This document shows positions 22,669-34,261 of a stretch of 64,000 bases of DNA, in pieces. The translations under genes were made by a program, and so were the position numbers. The stretch is from assembly GCF_000002595.2 (NCBI RefSeq), contig NC_057009.1, positions 5,535,283-5,599,282 on the forward strand, given 5' to 3'. Positions within the stretch are counted from its first letter, which is position 1. Each line of letters opens with the position of its first letter. Below the pieces are notes generated by a model. It worked only from the letters and a program-made list of their open reading frames with translations, was not told where the DNA came from and ran no database searches. Source of the stretch: Chlamydomonas reinhardtii. Taxonomy: Eukaryota; Chlorophyta; Chlorophyceae; Chlamydomonadales; Chlamydomonadaceae.

Positions 22669-23681
22669 GTGTTCCAAAGACACCTGACGGGTGTGCGTAT
22701 GAGCACGCTGCGCACCACGCCACGCCATCCATGCTTCAATCACTGCCGTACTACCTAAACACTCAGCACTGAACTCCGTGCGCTCTGTTCCTACAGGCAT
22801 TCACAGGGCGCTACGTGTTGCTACCTGCTCTATCCTGCTGCCCTGCAATAAATAACCATCACTCAAGCTTGCGCGTGTCCAGCCTCACTCTGCTCCTTTT
22901 GTCATGTACGCGGATACGGTACTGCCCTAACGTCTCTTACTGCTGAAATACTAACAAAATCTGGTCTCGCCCACTACTGCTACGAAGACAAGTTTGACAC
23001 GATCTAGTTCATGATGCTCGACCAGCGCGGTTCGAACACACTGTATTCTCATGACATACACGGCAAAAGAAGACACCAAGACCCTGGTACAGCGCGTGGC
23101 CAGAGCACATACTCGCATATGATAAGCACCCAGCACCCGAAATTTCACAGAGCACGCGCATGGGGTGACGCTCAAGCGTGCACCCCATCGGCTGTTTGTG
23201 TAATGCAGGCATCAACGGTGCAACAGGTCGATCACACTTTAACCGCAACACGGTTCCATGCGTGGCACAAACCCCAACCAGCACACATAAGCGCGCTCGT
23301 ACAGTCCTGGTCATGTTGATCATTGCGGTCACCATTTTTCATGACAAGACTGCATAGCATTGCACCATCACCAGTTCGGTAAATGCGGTACACAGGAATC
23401 TCTCATGCCGAATATGGCCAGCCCGAAAGCAGATGCAGCGCCAGCGCAGTGCAAGCGGGTATAACGTGGCAATCCTTCGGGCCACGGTGTCGGTTGCATT
23501 TTTCTCTCACAGTGCCGTACTCAGTCCGAAGCTAGCATGCTACGCTAGATGTTGCCATGGCTTGTACAGCAATCAGTCAAAACAAAAGAAGTTCACACAC
23601 ACATACACACACAGTCGCAATTCCTCATAGAAAGCCGCCCATGCGGCATAAGCATACATCCCTGCAGGCTGCCTCTTAGAG

Positions 23682-26600
23682 TCAAGAGCGCGCACTGCCC
23701 ATCTGATGCTTCGTTTCCCACAGGCCGCCATTGAACGCTTCATTCAGCAGGTCGCCAAGGTCATCCGTTTCGAAAAGTCGCTGGCCACGCGCCACGGCTC
23801 CACCACACCCCTCCATGCGGCGCCCGCCGCTGGCTGCGGAGCGGGCCTGGACCAACGCAGCTATGGGGCGGGTCGGTGTGTTTCCGGGGGCTCGCCCACG
23901 CTTGAAGCTCGCCGGCGCGCCATTGCTGCCGCCGACAAGGAGGGCTGCGGGAGCCGCCCGGCCATCAGCTGCCGCCAGACTGCCCCCGAGCGCTCGTGCA
24001 GCCGCAGGCGCTGCGCCAGGCGCGCCGTTCGGACCCTCTGAGGTGTGCCCAGCTGCGACTGCGGCGGAGGCTTTCGCCCAACAGAAGACCGAGTTGTTGG
24101 TCAGGCCCGCACTCGGTGAAGTGGGTGACCAGCGGAGGTCGACGGCGCCAGCTGTGGGGGCTGCGGCCGGCGCCGCACTACCAGGTGGAGCCGGCCGGCT
24201 CGGCTGTGCCGTGCGCAGCGTGAGCGCACCGCGCGCGGGTGCCGCAGGCACGTCATCACTACCCCCGTCCAGTGGGCTGCCGGACGCACTGATGCGTCCA
24301 TGGAGCGGGGCGCCTCTGGCAGCGGCGGCATCAGCAGTGCAGGCTGTAAACACGGCCGGGGCGAGTTGCGGCTCGCCGGTCCGTGGGTAGAAGCGTGGTG
24401 GGTAGGGCAAGCCAACAGCACTCGATGGGTAGCACCCGTAGGGGTCGTATGCATACCCACCAGCGGGCATGTAGGACCCGTACGCAGGCGGAGGGTACCA
24501 GGCTGCGCTGTAGACATGCCCTGGGAAAGCACCCGTGTGGATCGGGCATGGACACGGACCCAGCATGGCGCCAGTGCTGCCGGGCCCACTCGCAGCCGAT
24601 GTACCACCCCAAGCGCCGCATGACATTGCCGTTGCATCGCCGCGGCTACACGCCACCGGTGCCTTGGGTGCCGGTGGCGGGTTGCGAGGCGCCGGCGGCG
24701 CGAATGCCGCAAGCTGTGGGAAGCTGAGGCCGAGTGGTGCGGAAGCAAAGCCGCCCATCGTCGGCCTGCTGTGATAGGGCGCCTGGCATGTGTGCTGTTC
24801 GCCAATGTCCGGGCGATGCTCTGCGTCACCGGCCCAAGACCAGGCGAGTGGTAGCCCTGGCCAGCCGTGACACGGCCCCGCCTGACTGTACATCACAGAG
24901 AGCGGCGGCAGGGGTGGCGCCGGTGGCAGCCGGGCGGCGTGCAGCCAGGAGGGGCCTTCTCCAAGCGGATGGCAGCAGCTGCTCCTGTCCGCACCCACTG
25001 GCGGCGCCTCCTTATCCCACTGGCGTGCTGCACCCGCGCACACGTCGCCGCTTTGCGGGCGTCCGCTGTGGCTACGGCACCGCGCGCAGCCGCGCGGCGC
25101 AACCTCATCCTGATGCGACTGCTGCTGGCTGTGCTGAGTTCCTGCACTCTGAGATGCCGCCTCCTCGCTGTTGCAGCTCTCGTCAAGCCCAGATGCGTTG
25201 CCAGCTCTTGGGGAGCACGGCGGCTCCTGCGCCTGTGCCTGTCTGTCTGTGACGGGGCGGCGGTGCTGCTCACCGGTTTGCGCTCCGCAGCGCTGACCAC
25301 TCATTGCCGAGGCGATGCCGTCATCAGCTGCTAGGAACACCTGGGCAAGACAGCCCGCAGCTGAGCCGTTGTTACCGGGGCCACCGGCCGCAAGCGTGGT
25401 GCTGCCGAGTTGTGTCTCACGGCAGTCGTACGTCATGTTGGCCGCCGCAGCGCCATCGTGCAGCTGCAAGGGCGCGATGTCCAGAGCTGCGCCGCCATGC
25501 AGTCGCAATGAGCTGTACTGCTCCGCGTTCTCAGAGGCAGCGGCACTGTCACCGCCGCCGCCAGGGATGATGTCCGCCGCGTGCGCGTTGCTGGCCACGT
25601 TCAGGGTGCCACGCCGCTGGCCCACCTCGTAGTTCACCTGAATGGCTGGCGCAATGGTCGCCAGCGCGCTATTGCTGGTGTCATGGCCGCTGCCAGCGGC
25701 ATCCGAGTCACCGCCTGGCTGGCGCGCTGCCAACGCTTGCTGTGCGCCCAAGAAGTAGTATGATGGCAGCAGGAGGTCCTTTCGCACCAGCTCTGATGGG
25801 TGTTGGTGGGTCTGCTGCCTGCTTGGGCGGCCCCGCGGCGACCGCCGCCGCGTCGCTGCTTTGGGTGGCGGCCGCGGCGGGCGCCCACCGCCAGCCCCCG
25901 CAGCGGAAGGTGCATGGCGTCGGGGCCGCTTGCGTTCCGGATCCGGGGACGTGACCTCATCGGTACCGCAGCCAGTGTGAACGTCGGCAGCTGTGCATGC
26001 TGAGCGCGTGTGATCCTCGGAGGCACTGACATCGGATGACTCCGAGCCAGTTGAGGATCGCGTCCGAGACCTTCGTAGCCGGTACTCCCTATTTGGGGGT
26101 TCGGAATCAACGCACGGTGAAGCTGTTACAAAGAGTAGATCTTTTTCGCCTACCCACCCGCCGTAATTGAAGCTGTCATCAAGGCTAGCGGCTACCGACT
26201 GCCTTCGTCACCATCGCTATAAGCTGTCCCGTTTATGCTTACCTAAAGTAGGCCCGCACCTCCTCCTTTGTGCGCATGCCCTTGCAGTGCTGGCACACCT
26301 CCTGCGCAGTGTGCATGCGGCTAGGTTGACAATTAGCGGATCCAGGACAGTCATACGGCAAAAGGGGGGTTTGCTCGAGGTCCCCACGGCGCCTTTCCAT
26401 GCATATGTACACACCTTGATAGACGGGCGCTCGTCATGCGCCCATGCCGCCTGGGCCTCCGTAGAAGAGTAGAAGCTGCACAGTCAAGGGCAGTGCGGCC
26501 GGAACATCGATCAGAACTGATACGAGGCAAGGGAAACCCGAATGTTATGCTATGCCAGACAGCACATCAGCAAGAAAGCGGTCTATGAGTATGGGATGCG

Positions 26601-27127
26601 GCATGCAACCTACCATTCGATGTCGTGCTTCAGGGGCCTTACGCCCGTCGCCTCCTTGAAGCCGCGCCACCATTCTGCATGAGCAGCGACGCCAAGTCCT
26701 GAGTGTTGGCACATCAGTCCAAGCGTAGTACAGTCGAACACACAGCGCCCTGGCAGAATACGTGCGGTTTCCGTGCATGCACGCTCCTGGACAGCACATA
26801 ACTAACACAAGTCACAACACCCAAATGCGCTTACCGTTGAAGTTGTTCCTAACAGTCGTCAAAGGGCACGGCGGATGGCACGAGGATACGAGCGGCACAA
26901 GGACGGTGGGTGGGCTGAAGCGGCTGGTAGAAGGAGGACGGTGCCACGCAGACGGCTGTAATTATAGCTCAACACAACCCTTGCCTTGAACAAGATCCAT
27001 GCTGCATTAGTACCAGCAACGACCTGGCGACTCACCAGTAGCCGGTCGGGCGCCGCGGCAGGCCATCAAGCCGTGCGGGCTGTGACTTCGTGGACTGTGA
27101 CTGAGCCAGCTGCTCGGCTGCCTCCAT
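23682..27127 (-). CDS. Unknown protein with basic AT-hook-like stretches (6 exons)
   Basis: Exons on the minus strand: 27036-27127, 26835-26923, 26614-26698, 26415-26475, 26243-26301 and 23682-26172. All phases agree, giving about 958 residues. No family was recognised. The first 150 residues, spread over five small exons, look like an ordered domain: AEWWRGFKEATGVRPLKHDI, then YSSTEAQAAWAHDERPS, then EVCQHCKGMRTKEEVRAYF with one CxxC pair. Next comes a Ser/Asp/Arg-rich segment with KRPRR and an AT-hook-like RRRSPRGRPSRQQ (residues about 230-260), followed by KDLLLPSYYFLG. The remaining 600 residues are Ala/Gly/Pro-rich and disordered, ending in FETDDLGDLLNEAF. The basic motifs suggest a nuclear, possibly DNA-binding protein; this is inference. 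The intron before the last exon is only about 70 nt; an alternative acceptor would place that exon's start at 26202. Confidence 0.62.
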
Positions 27128-28083
27128 GGCGCTTGACTTGCCCAATTTTGCAATGTTCCGGTTCAGCCTGGTCAAACCTGTGGAGCCGAAAGCCAAAGGC
27201 AGGGTCGCATGCCAACTCAGAGACCTGATTTACGACAGCGTTAAGCAGGATCAATCGTTATCCAATTTTCCCACATCCCATGTTTGCCATCCGGGGCCAA
27301 ACAGCGTGGAGTGTCTCCCTCTGGCACCAGGCCGAGGCGCTGTCCTGGACAGCTGGCTCACCTTGCCTTCGCGCAAGGCTTCCGGCCTAGCTTAACAGCG
27401 ACCCAGTCAGTGCTTTAAAGCGTGACAGCATCGCTAGGCTCTATTTCCAGTCTGTGTCACAACTTCCTCGTGAATGTCAGATTTAATCAAGAACAGGTGT
27501 TTCCGAGTAGAAGACGTTAGGTATGGTCATAAGTCATGAGTCAAAATCGTGAGCTTGGAATACTGGCTATGATAGCAAAGGCACAAACGCGCCTGGGGCA
27601 CGTGGCCGGCCGTCGGCGGCCCCGTAATCCCAATCAGCGCGCAGGAAGCCAGTAACATTCTCCACATATCCAGGAGCACATAACATTTGTATTGCATATA
27701 GGTGCATGTGAGGATGTAAGTACGTGACCAGGAGCTTGCTTTGTGGGAGTTTGCAAGGGTTTCCAAAGTGCAACCCCCCCCCCCCCTTGCTGGCTCCCAA
27801 GCCATGGGCTTCCGTTTCCCTAGATTTCCTTAACACCCAGCCTCTCGCTCCTGGCCTGTACCGCACTTGCCTCTTCATAGCGTCGTTCGAAGCACTACAT
27901 ATTTGTCGCAATGCGTACTGTGTGCCTGCGTAGCATCTGCCGCCCACCCTGCACGCTCCCCCGGGTTCCTCCGCACGCCTGCCCACTGCCCCAGCCCCAT
28001 GCAACGAGGCCCATGCAACGAGCACATTGTTCAGCACCTTCCAGCACATTTCGTTCAGCAGATTTTGTTCAGTACACGTTGTT
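27128..28083. other. Intergenic region
   Basis: This is the upstream region of the AT-hook-like gene on the minus strand. A 15-base poly-C run lies at about 27773-27787. No gene or RNA was recognised. The last 60 bases contain repeated TTCAGCA/GTTCAG motifs up to the transposon insertion. Confidence 0.4.
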
Positions 28084-28801
28084 CAGGGGGGGTGTAAGAA
28101 TGCCGCAGACATACCCCACCCTTCAAATTGAAAGAGCTTGACGAGAGCGTTCAGAATCCGCTTTCAGAATTTTGATCAGGGTAGTAATTGCGGAGATATT
28201 GGCCCCCAAAGTTCAGGGTCGGTCGTCAGTCCCCGGGGTCCCCAAGGTTTCGTCACGGTGTGCCGGAAACTTTCGTCTGGGCCTCATAAGACAGCCGGGC
28301 AAGCCCAGACCGTTGCCCAAAGCATGTAATGGATGCTTTTAACGGCTGGGAAACGTCAGGAGCCTTCCAGAAGACGAAGGGGCTACCGCCCGTCAACACA
28401 TGTTGGGTTGGGATGTTGGGGTGCGACATGTCTCGCCTGACCAGAACGTGCCACAAGTCGCGGACCGGTGCTTGCACGCCGGAGGAAAGCGCATGTGTAT
28501 GTCCCATCCCATGCGTAGGTAAGTCTCGCAAGCGTGCTTTACACGGGTGCAACTGAACGGCCGCAAATGTTCACAACATGTTGACAACATGGCTGTGGTC
28601 AAGATGCGCCCGACGAACTTTCCGTGTTTACATGCTAATAGAGCTTGCTGAAAGCAGTCGTTTGGCACCATCCTGGAAGAAAACAGAGGGGGTTTAGGGG
28701 GTGTACGGCACGGTACGGCACGGTCGGTCGTCGGTAAGGGGGGGTCGGGAGGTTTTGCGGGGTGGGGTCTGGAACTATTGTTCGTACCCCCCCCCCCCCT
28801 G
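28084..28801. mobile_element. Non-autonomous hAT-like DNA transposon, copy 1
   Basis: The 718-bp element begins CAGGGGGGGTGTAAGAA and ends TTCGTACCCCC...CCCCTG, forming G-rich terminal inverted repeats of the CAGGG type seen in hAT elements. It is flanked on both sides by CGTTGTT (7 bp, or 8 if the shared C is counted), a target-site duplication. The interior has no transposase frame. Its overall architecture matches 50348-51051: a shared block TACCCCA...CAAA...AGAGCTT...GAGAGC near the left end and GGGGTCTGG near the right end. Confidence 0.8.
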
Positions 28802-29870
28802 CGTTGTTCAGCACCTTTCGTGACTCAGCCTCTCAGTACCCGCTCACTGCAACATAGTATGTCCGCCGTCTCCATGGCTCGGCCCCGCCTGAGGCACCCA
28901 GCTAAGACGAGCCTCGCAGAAGACCGGTGCCTGTCCGCCACGAGTCGCGCGCCAGCCGCTGTGGCCCTATCCCAAGCGACAGCGCATGGAGCCCGCGTAG
29001 CAGCTGCGGGATGAGACAAGGGCGATGCGGAAGAGGCAGAGGGCGCAGCCGTACTGGGCGCGCGCACAACTGTTGGCCGGGCTGCTGGTGTCTACAGTAC
29101 CCGAGTACCGTTCCCTCGTCTCCCCCATCGTCTGCTCCTGGTGTGTACCGCCAACCCTGGCCAACCTGCCCTTACCCTGTCCCATCGCTCCCTCGTCTAC
29201 CATCGGACCTTGATCAAACATCCACACGTTTCTGTGGGGGGGGGGGGACAGGCTTGGGTCTGGGGGGACAGGCTCAAGTTTCCATTTGGCCCATTCCGCC
29301 TGTAAAGTTGGGCTGGGTAATGGGAATGTGCACACTGAGCGTGCCGTGGCAATGGGAATGCGCACGCCGCGTTTACCGGAGCGCATATTGGTATCACAGG
29401 TTCTCGGGCCTCTTTGCGTTGCTGATGGCCGTTGGCAATTCATATTCCATACTGCCTTTCAGGCAGGATGCGGCGCACGGCCAAGGGCTTCCTTCAACAC
29501 CATGGGTCCGGCATCGAGCTTAAGATGTTTGCTCCATCCATAGTCTTGCACTACTGCCCATCGGAACCGCACATTTACACAACGTACTTATGGCTCAACG
29601 TCTGGGTCCTTCCATGCGCCCATCAACAATGGCGAGCGTCACATTCGCACCGTCGTCAGCAAGGTCAAGCTCATTCCCATAAGTGGTCTGGTCATGCGTC
29701 AGGCATCCAATGCACCACTCCTGCATTTGCCGGCTGGCGACCGACTGGCAAGTAATGTGGCCAGCAGTCCCCATATGTGTGTAGTGCGGCCTAAAGCATA
29801 AGGCAACCAAAACGGCCTGGCATTGCCCACTCGAGATAGGTACAGCAATCAAAGATGCCTGCCGACCGCT
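28802..29870. other. Intergenic region downstream of the HU gene
   Basis: This holds the 3' flank of the HU gene (-). A 12-base poly-G run lies at about 29237-29248, followed by a repeated GACAGGCT motif. Open frames are short and unconvincing, and no gene is supported. Confidence 0.4.
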
Positions 29871-31476
29871 TTACTTCTTGGGGCCGGGCTTAGGAGCCGC
29901 GGGCTTAGGAGCCGCGGGCTGAGGAGCCGCGGGCTTAGCCGCAGCCGGCTTCGGCGCAGCGGGCTTGGCCGCCGCGGCCTTGGCAGCTGCGGCCTTGGCA
30001 GCCGCGGGCTTGGGCTCCCGGCCGTTCACGGCATCCTTCAGGCCAACTGAGGCCTTGAACACGGGGGCCTACACGCAGGCGGCGACGGGCAGATTTGAGA
30101 GGAGTATGAGGCCAACAACGCGACTGTTGCTGTCCACGAGCAGCAGCGGCGGTGGCGGGTGGCGGCCCAAACTCACTCGCCGCCAGCACCCCAACCCCAT
30201 CCTCATGGGCCGCGAGCCAATCACTGGCCCACGCCAACCTCCCTCTCTGCGTTGTCCGCCCATCCGACGACCCCACGTGGTCATGCACGCAGCGGCAGGC
30301 ACCACCCATAGCACAACGTTGCATGAGCCCATAGCTTGCTGCATCCTCGAGCCAACCCACCTTGCTGGCGGCGATCTGGAGGACCGCGCCGGTGCTGGGG
30401 TTGCGGCCCTGGCGCGCAGCGCGCTCGCGCACCTCAAACGTGCCTGTGGTGACATAAAGATTGCGTATGAACGTATGCAGAACCCGAAAGCACAGCTAGT
30501 GACTGCAGCCCTGTAATGCATCGCCGGGGCGCTCGGTGCGAGAGTACGGTAGTGCAGTGGAGTCCAATCCCCCTCACCCCACGCACGCCCCCCCCAACAT
30601 GACTCGGCGCGGCTGGGTGCGCCCAGTACTTTGCATACGGCGGCAAGGGCGTGCGCGACTTACCGAAGCCCACGATGGTCACCTGCGCACCGCCATGAGC
30701 CAGGAATGCACACGGTCCCATCAGCAACCAAAAGGAGGACCAGGGTTCGGGTTTAGCTCGGCAAGCTACACACCAACCAGTGCAAGGTCCAGGCTGCTGG
30801 CGCCCTATCTTCGGTCCACGACAAGGGCAACCCCACCCCTGACGAACAACAAGCTGTGCACATGGGGGGTGTAATAGGCTGCGCTGCTGACTGTCGCTCA
30901 GCGGTGTCTGGGTGGGTTTGAAGGGTGGGTTGGCGTACCGGCAGCCGCCCAAACCCATTCGGAAAGATAACCACACACGACTACCGCGCGCATCTTCGGC
31001 CCCATGCTCGTGCCGGTGCCGCCGGCAAGGCGCCAGTGCGAAATGGCGCGAGCGTGGCCCCAAAGTCCCCCGAGCGCAAGTTGCCATTCCAGGCGTAACT
31101 GCTGCGCTATGTATATGCGTATTAAGACTGCAAATACTACGCCTCGTAACCCCGGCGTTCTATGCTGGCTGCCGGAATGAACAATTCTCACGGCGCGACT
31201 GAATCCCCGCGAAAGACTGCAAACATATGATCAACTCACGCGGTCACCGTTGATGAGGGCGTCCTCAATGCCGCCAATCAGGGAGTCAAAGGCCTTCGCA
31301 GCGACGTCCTTGGTCAGTCCCACCTCAGTAGCGATCGCCTCCACAAGTTTAGCCTTGCCCGTGGTGTTCGAAGCGCTTTTCTCAGCGCCAGCCTGAGCAC
31401 GGACGACCACGGAGACGCGGCGGGAGGCCACCGCCGAGACGGGGCGCAGGGTCTGAGAACGCATGAGCAGGGCCAT
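29871..31476 (-). CDS. HLP1: Plastid HU-like nucleoid protein with histone-H1-like tail
   Basis: Four exons on the minus strand: 31240-31476, 30664-30682, 30361-30443 and 29871-30068, giving 178 residues. It is a bacterial-type HU DNA-binding protein. The N-terminal ~30 residues ([13 protein letters not shown] ... [12 protein letters not shown]) form a chloroplast transit peptide. The HU fold follows: [25 protein letters not shown] helices, [25 protein letters not shown] with the DNA-embracing arm (RNPSTG), then APVFKAS. The last ~50 residues are Lys/Ala/Pro repeats ([18 protein letters not shown]) like linker histone tails and absent from bacterial HU. The second exon is only 19 nt, yet is required to keep VTIVGFG in frame. 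C. reinhardtii is known to have a nucleus-encoded plastid HU protein that packages chloroplast DNA; identity with that gene is inferred. Confidence 0.92.
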
Positions 31477-32689
31477 GTTTGCTATTCGCGTAGGATATAG
31501 ATACAAGGCGAATATTACCTGGGCTGCGTCTAGTTGCGCAAGTAGTTCCCCAAACCCTCGCTGGATGGGGCGCGCGCGATGGGCCGGGGTAGGGGCCATG
31601 GCATGGGTGAATTCGCGACTATGGCAATTTGCGCTAATTCGGGAATTAGTGCGCAACTTTGTTAGGCTGTCTTGCACGCCCAGCATAATTACATTTATGC
31701 GACCGGACGCTTCTTTACTTGTTGTCAGTGTTAGAGCCTGTCCGCGGCGCAAGTTCGGTCAGCACGACCGTCAAATCCCTTTGTAGCGCTCTAATGACCC
31801 CAAGCAAGGTCGCAGCAAACTTAGGAGTCATTATAGAAATGGTAGTAGGCGGTATCTGGGGCTGAAAGCCGTGGAATGCGCGGCTGCGCAAATTTGCCAA
31901 GTTGCGTTCTTCGCCGACAAGGCTTCGCTCTATGGATCGGCAGCACACTATTGACTTGTTGCCAATGTGGTATCGTTTTCAAGTGCTCGCGGCACGAACA
32001 CTGATGTTAATACTGCTGTGTTGTTTTCCATTTACTATGGGGGGTTCCGGGGGCGTAGCCCCCGGGAAAAATTTTGGAAATCCCTGGCACAAAACACTTG
32101 ATTTTTGACGTTGGTAAGGAGGGCACGGCGTGCTCCGCCGGGGTCACAAACTGCTGGGGGCAGCCGTGGGCAAGACACGCGGTCAGGGAGCCCGGCCTGC
32201 CATGCTTCTACTTGCTGGGCGTGGGCGCTACACCTCCTCTGCCTCGGACACTCATGTGTGGCCCTACCGGGCAAGGAGAGAAGTGTTGGGCCGGACAGAT
32301 ACATCTCCTGCAGCGTGGTAAAGGTGGCTGCTGGTCGCCGCCACACCACGCCGCTGGACCCCTTGCCCTCGCCCTCGCTCCCCTGCCCCCTGTCTACGCA
32401 CTGCGTAAATATTAAATCAAATTATGAGCTGCAGTGGCTGCTGTATCGTGGGCCACCGCTCCTATCCACTGCATAATTGACCCAAGCTGGGCGTGGGGCG
32501 ACAGGGGCAGCAAGGTGGGTACTCGTACTTGCTGGGTACGCGCCTAACTTCTGCGCAATTTGCGCGGCCTTCGGCCGCGCAAGTTCCCCTAACCCCATTT
32601 CAGCATAATAACGGCCTCTGGATCACCCCATAATTCCCGCAATTTGCCGGACCCTGGATGGGGCGCGCGCGATGGGCGCGGCCTTGGAT
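31477..32689. other. Intergenic region, AT-richer, with a short hairpin
   Basis: This is upstream of the HU gene on the minus strand. It contains GGGGGCGTAGCCCCC-type inverted repeat at 32049-32063 and GCGCGGCCTTCGGCCGCGC at 32560-32579. GGATGGGGCGCGCGCGATGGG occurs at 31561-31581 and again at 32654-32674. No gene was recognised. Confidence 0.4.
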
Positions 32690-33178
32690 TCGGGGTTCCC
32701 GAGCCGAACCTGATTGTTGTATTCACACTTTCAGACAAGGTAGACTGGGCACGGATTCGTGACCGGCTCGCAAGCCAGGCCAACGGGGGGAGTTGCGGGT
32801 GGAGAGAGTTCGGCAGATTCAGGGCCGGGCACGTCAGCTGAAGCTGTCCGTGGACCCAAGGCGCTATGCCAACTTGCTCCTCATCGTGGAGTCCGCACGA
32901 CCGTACCCCTGGTGATTATATGTGTAACAATAATCTAGATGTGAAAGGCTACACGATTCGTGGCCGGGTGGCAAGTTGGCGCTCCGAGCCGGCCGGACAC
33001 CGCGAGCGCGCTGGGGGTGCAGGCGCTGGGCGTGCCGTTCTGGGAGGAGGGGCACGACTTTGAGGGCTACTTCTTCGGGAGCAAGGTCAACCTGCGGAAG
33101 GAGAGGGAGGAGCGGGAGAAGATGGGGAAGGCGGCGGGGACGGGCGCGGGGAGTGCGGGGTACCGTCTGCAAGCATAA
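32690..33178 (+). pseudogene. Gene remnant with coding-like exons
   Basis: Two stretches read like authentic exons but do not join into a complete gene. One, 32717-32912, encodes DKVDWARIRDRLASQA and then, in another frame, VERVRQIQGRARQLKLSVDP followed by RRYANLLLIVESARPYPW. The other, about 32997-33178, encodes ALGVQALGVPFWEEGHDFEG and FFGSKVNLRKEREEREK, ending in a stop at 33176. No start codon or upstream exons were found. It could be the 3' end of a duplicated host gene that has decayed, or an unannotated gene with exons missed here. The family is not recognised. Confidence 0.4.
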
Positions 33179-33212
33179 GTTCCGCACCAGTCTTGTCTAA
33201 ACCTATGACGCC

Positions 33213-33407
33213 TCAGTCACTGTCGCTGATGATCAGCACCTCCTTAGCCTGCTTCGCCTTCTCCTCCTCCGCCACCTGCTGCTTCGCCTTCTCCTTCGCC
33301 GCCGCCTTCTCAATCACCTTGCGCGCCACCACCGCCAGCTCCGTCAGCTTGCCCATGCACTGGCCACCTTTCTTGCGAATAACAAAGCCATCATTGACTG
33401 TAAACAT
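33213..33407 (-). CDS. Possible small Lys/Glu-rich protein or terminal exon
   Basis: A 64-codon frame on the minus strand starts MFTVNDGFVIRKKGGQ and continues as an Ala/Lys/Glu-rich helix (VIEKAAAKEKAKQQ) ending ISDSD. The acidic Ser-Asp end and charged helix look non-random. A potential acceptor (TTTACAG) falls inside the first codons, so it may be the last exon of a gene whose 5' part was not found. There is no homology to offer. Confidence 0.3.
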   Translation of the reverse strand: MFTVNDGFVIRKKGGQCMGKLTELAVVARKVIEKAAAKEKAKQQVAEEEKAKQAKEVLIISDSD

Positions 33408-34261
33408 AGTGCGGCAATAGGATCAAGATAGGATGCCCCGGAATCCGTGCCCGCACTGTGCCTCCACCGTTCCCGACCGTACGGTGCCCCCCTTCTTCGA
33501 TGTTAAACACACACCGTTGCAGGGTCGCACAGTACGTAGTACGTACTACCGCGTAGTACGTGGGAAAACACGCCTGTGCCTGGAACAGGTTGGCAGCACA
33601 CGCTTTCACACTGGTTCTAGCTACTTGTCGCGCTTGATGGCCTCATCTTTAACATACCATGTTACTTGTGTGTCAGAAAGCGCGAGAACGGCTTGAAACT
33701 GACTCGACATCCCTGCAACATCCCAACATCCTGACATCTGTGGGTTTGGCAGTCGCGTATTGTGGCAGCGTACTAGCCATTGCACCCCAGCGTAATATAA
33801 GCGCACTTTGGCGTATCGTACTAGGTTAGCTACGCACTACGTACTAATACGCGTATTATCAGCTGGGAGGCTAGTACGGCGCAACCCTGGTTGATGGCAA
33901 CTACATGCCAAAACGGCCAGGCCGCAGGGCCGGCACTTCTGTATTGCCGACTGCACCTTCAATGCCTGTTCAGATCCACAGCAGCAATCGTTTACATAGT
34001 CATTCCTCCCCATCGCCGCAAACACGAAAGCTGCTGCGGCCGCCTGACGCCTCCCCTCCCCACGCCCACATCCACCATGACCCCTTCGAAAGGACGTTGC
34101 GCCGGAGTTCGGGTCCCTGAATACTCAAGCCGGCTGCTTCTTTCATGCCAGGTTCATCATTGCGCCATGCATCCACGCAATTCAAACGTGCTGCCCCACC
34201 TGATTGTACACAGTGCTTATCTTGCTCCGTTCACCTGTGGTGCAGTACCACACCGCCACCG
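33408..34261. other. Intergenic region with TACGTA-rich palindromes
   Basis: Overlapping copies of AGTACGTA/GTAGTACGT occur at 33531-33560 and again near 33832-33845. No gene was found. The 3' end of the BTB gene lies just beyond. Confidence 0.4.

Larger units (their letters stand above)
21520..23681. other. Intergenic region with dispersed repeat material
   Basis: This lies between the convergent transporter (+) and unknown AT-hook gene (-). It holds the dispersed repeat at 22452-22668 and a shorter related piece at 21890-21946. An open frame of about 190 codons overlaps the repeat (22055-22624) but has no recognisable domain and is probably not a host gene. 22780-23680 is unusually AT-rich for this genome and shows nothing coding. 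Confidence 0.45.

Noticed and set aside
24101-24829. His/Arg/Pro-rich frame inside the AT-hook-like gene
   Set aside because: Shadow frame of the longer, phase-supported coding exon on the same strand.
27773-27787. Poly-C run as a possible third end of the hAT-like family
   Set aside because: It lacks the CAG terminus, subterminal motifs and flanking direct repeats that define the two accepted copies.
29230-29260. Poly-G run followed by GACAGG as a transposon end
   Set aside because: No matching opposite terminus or target-site duplication nearby.
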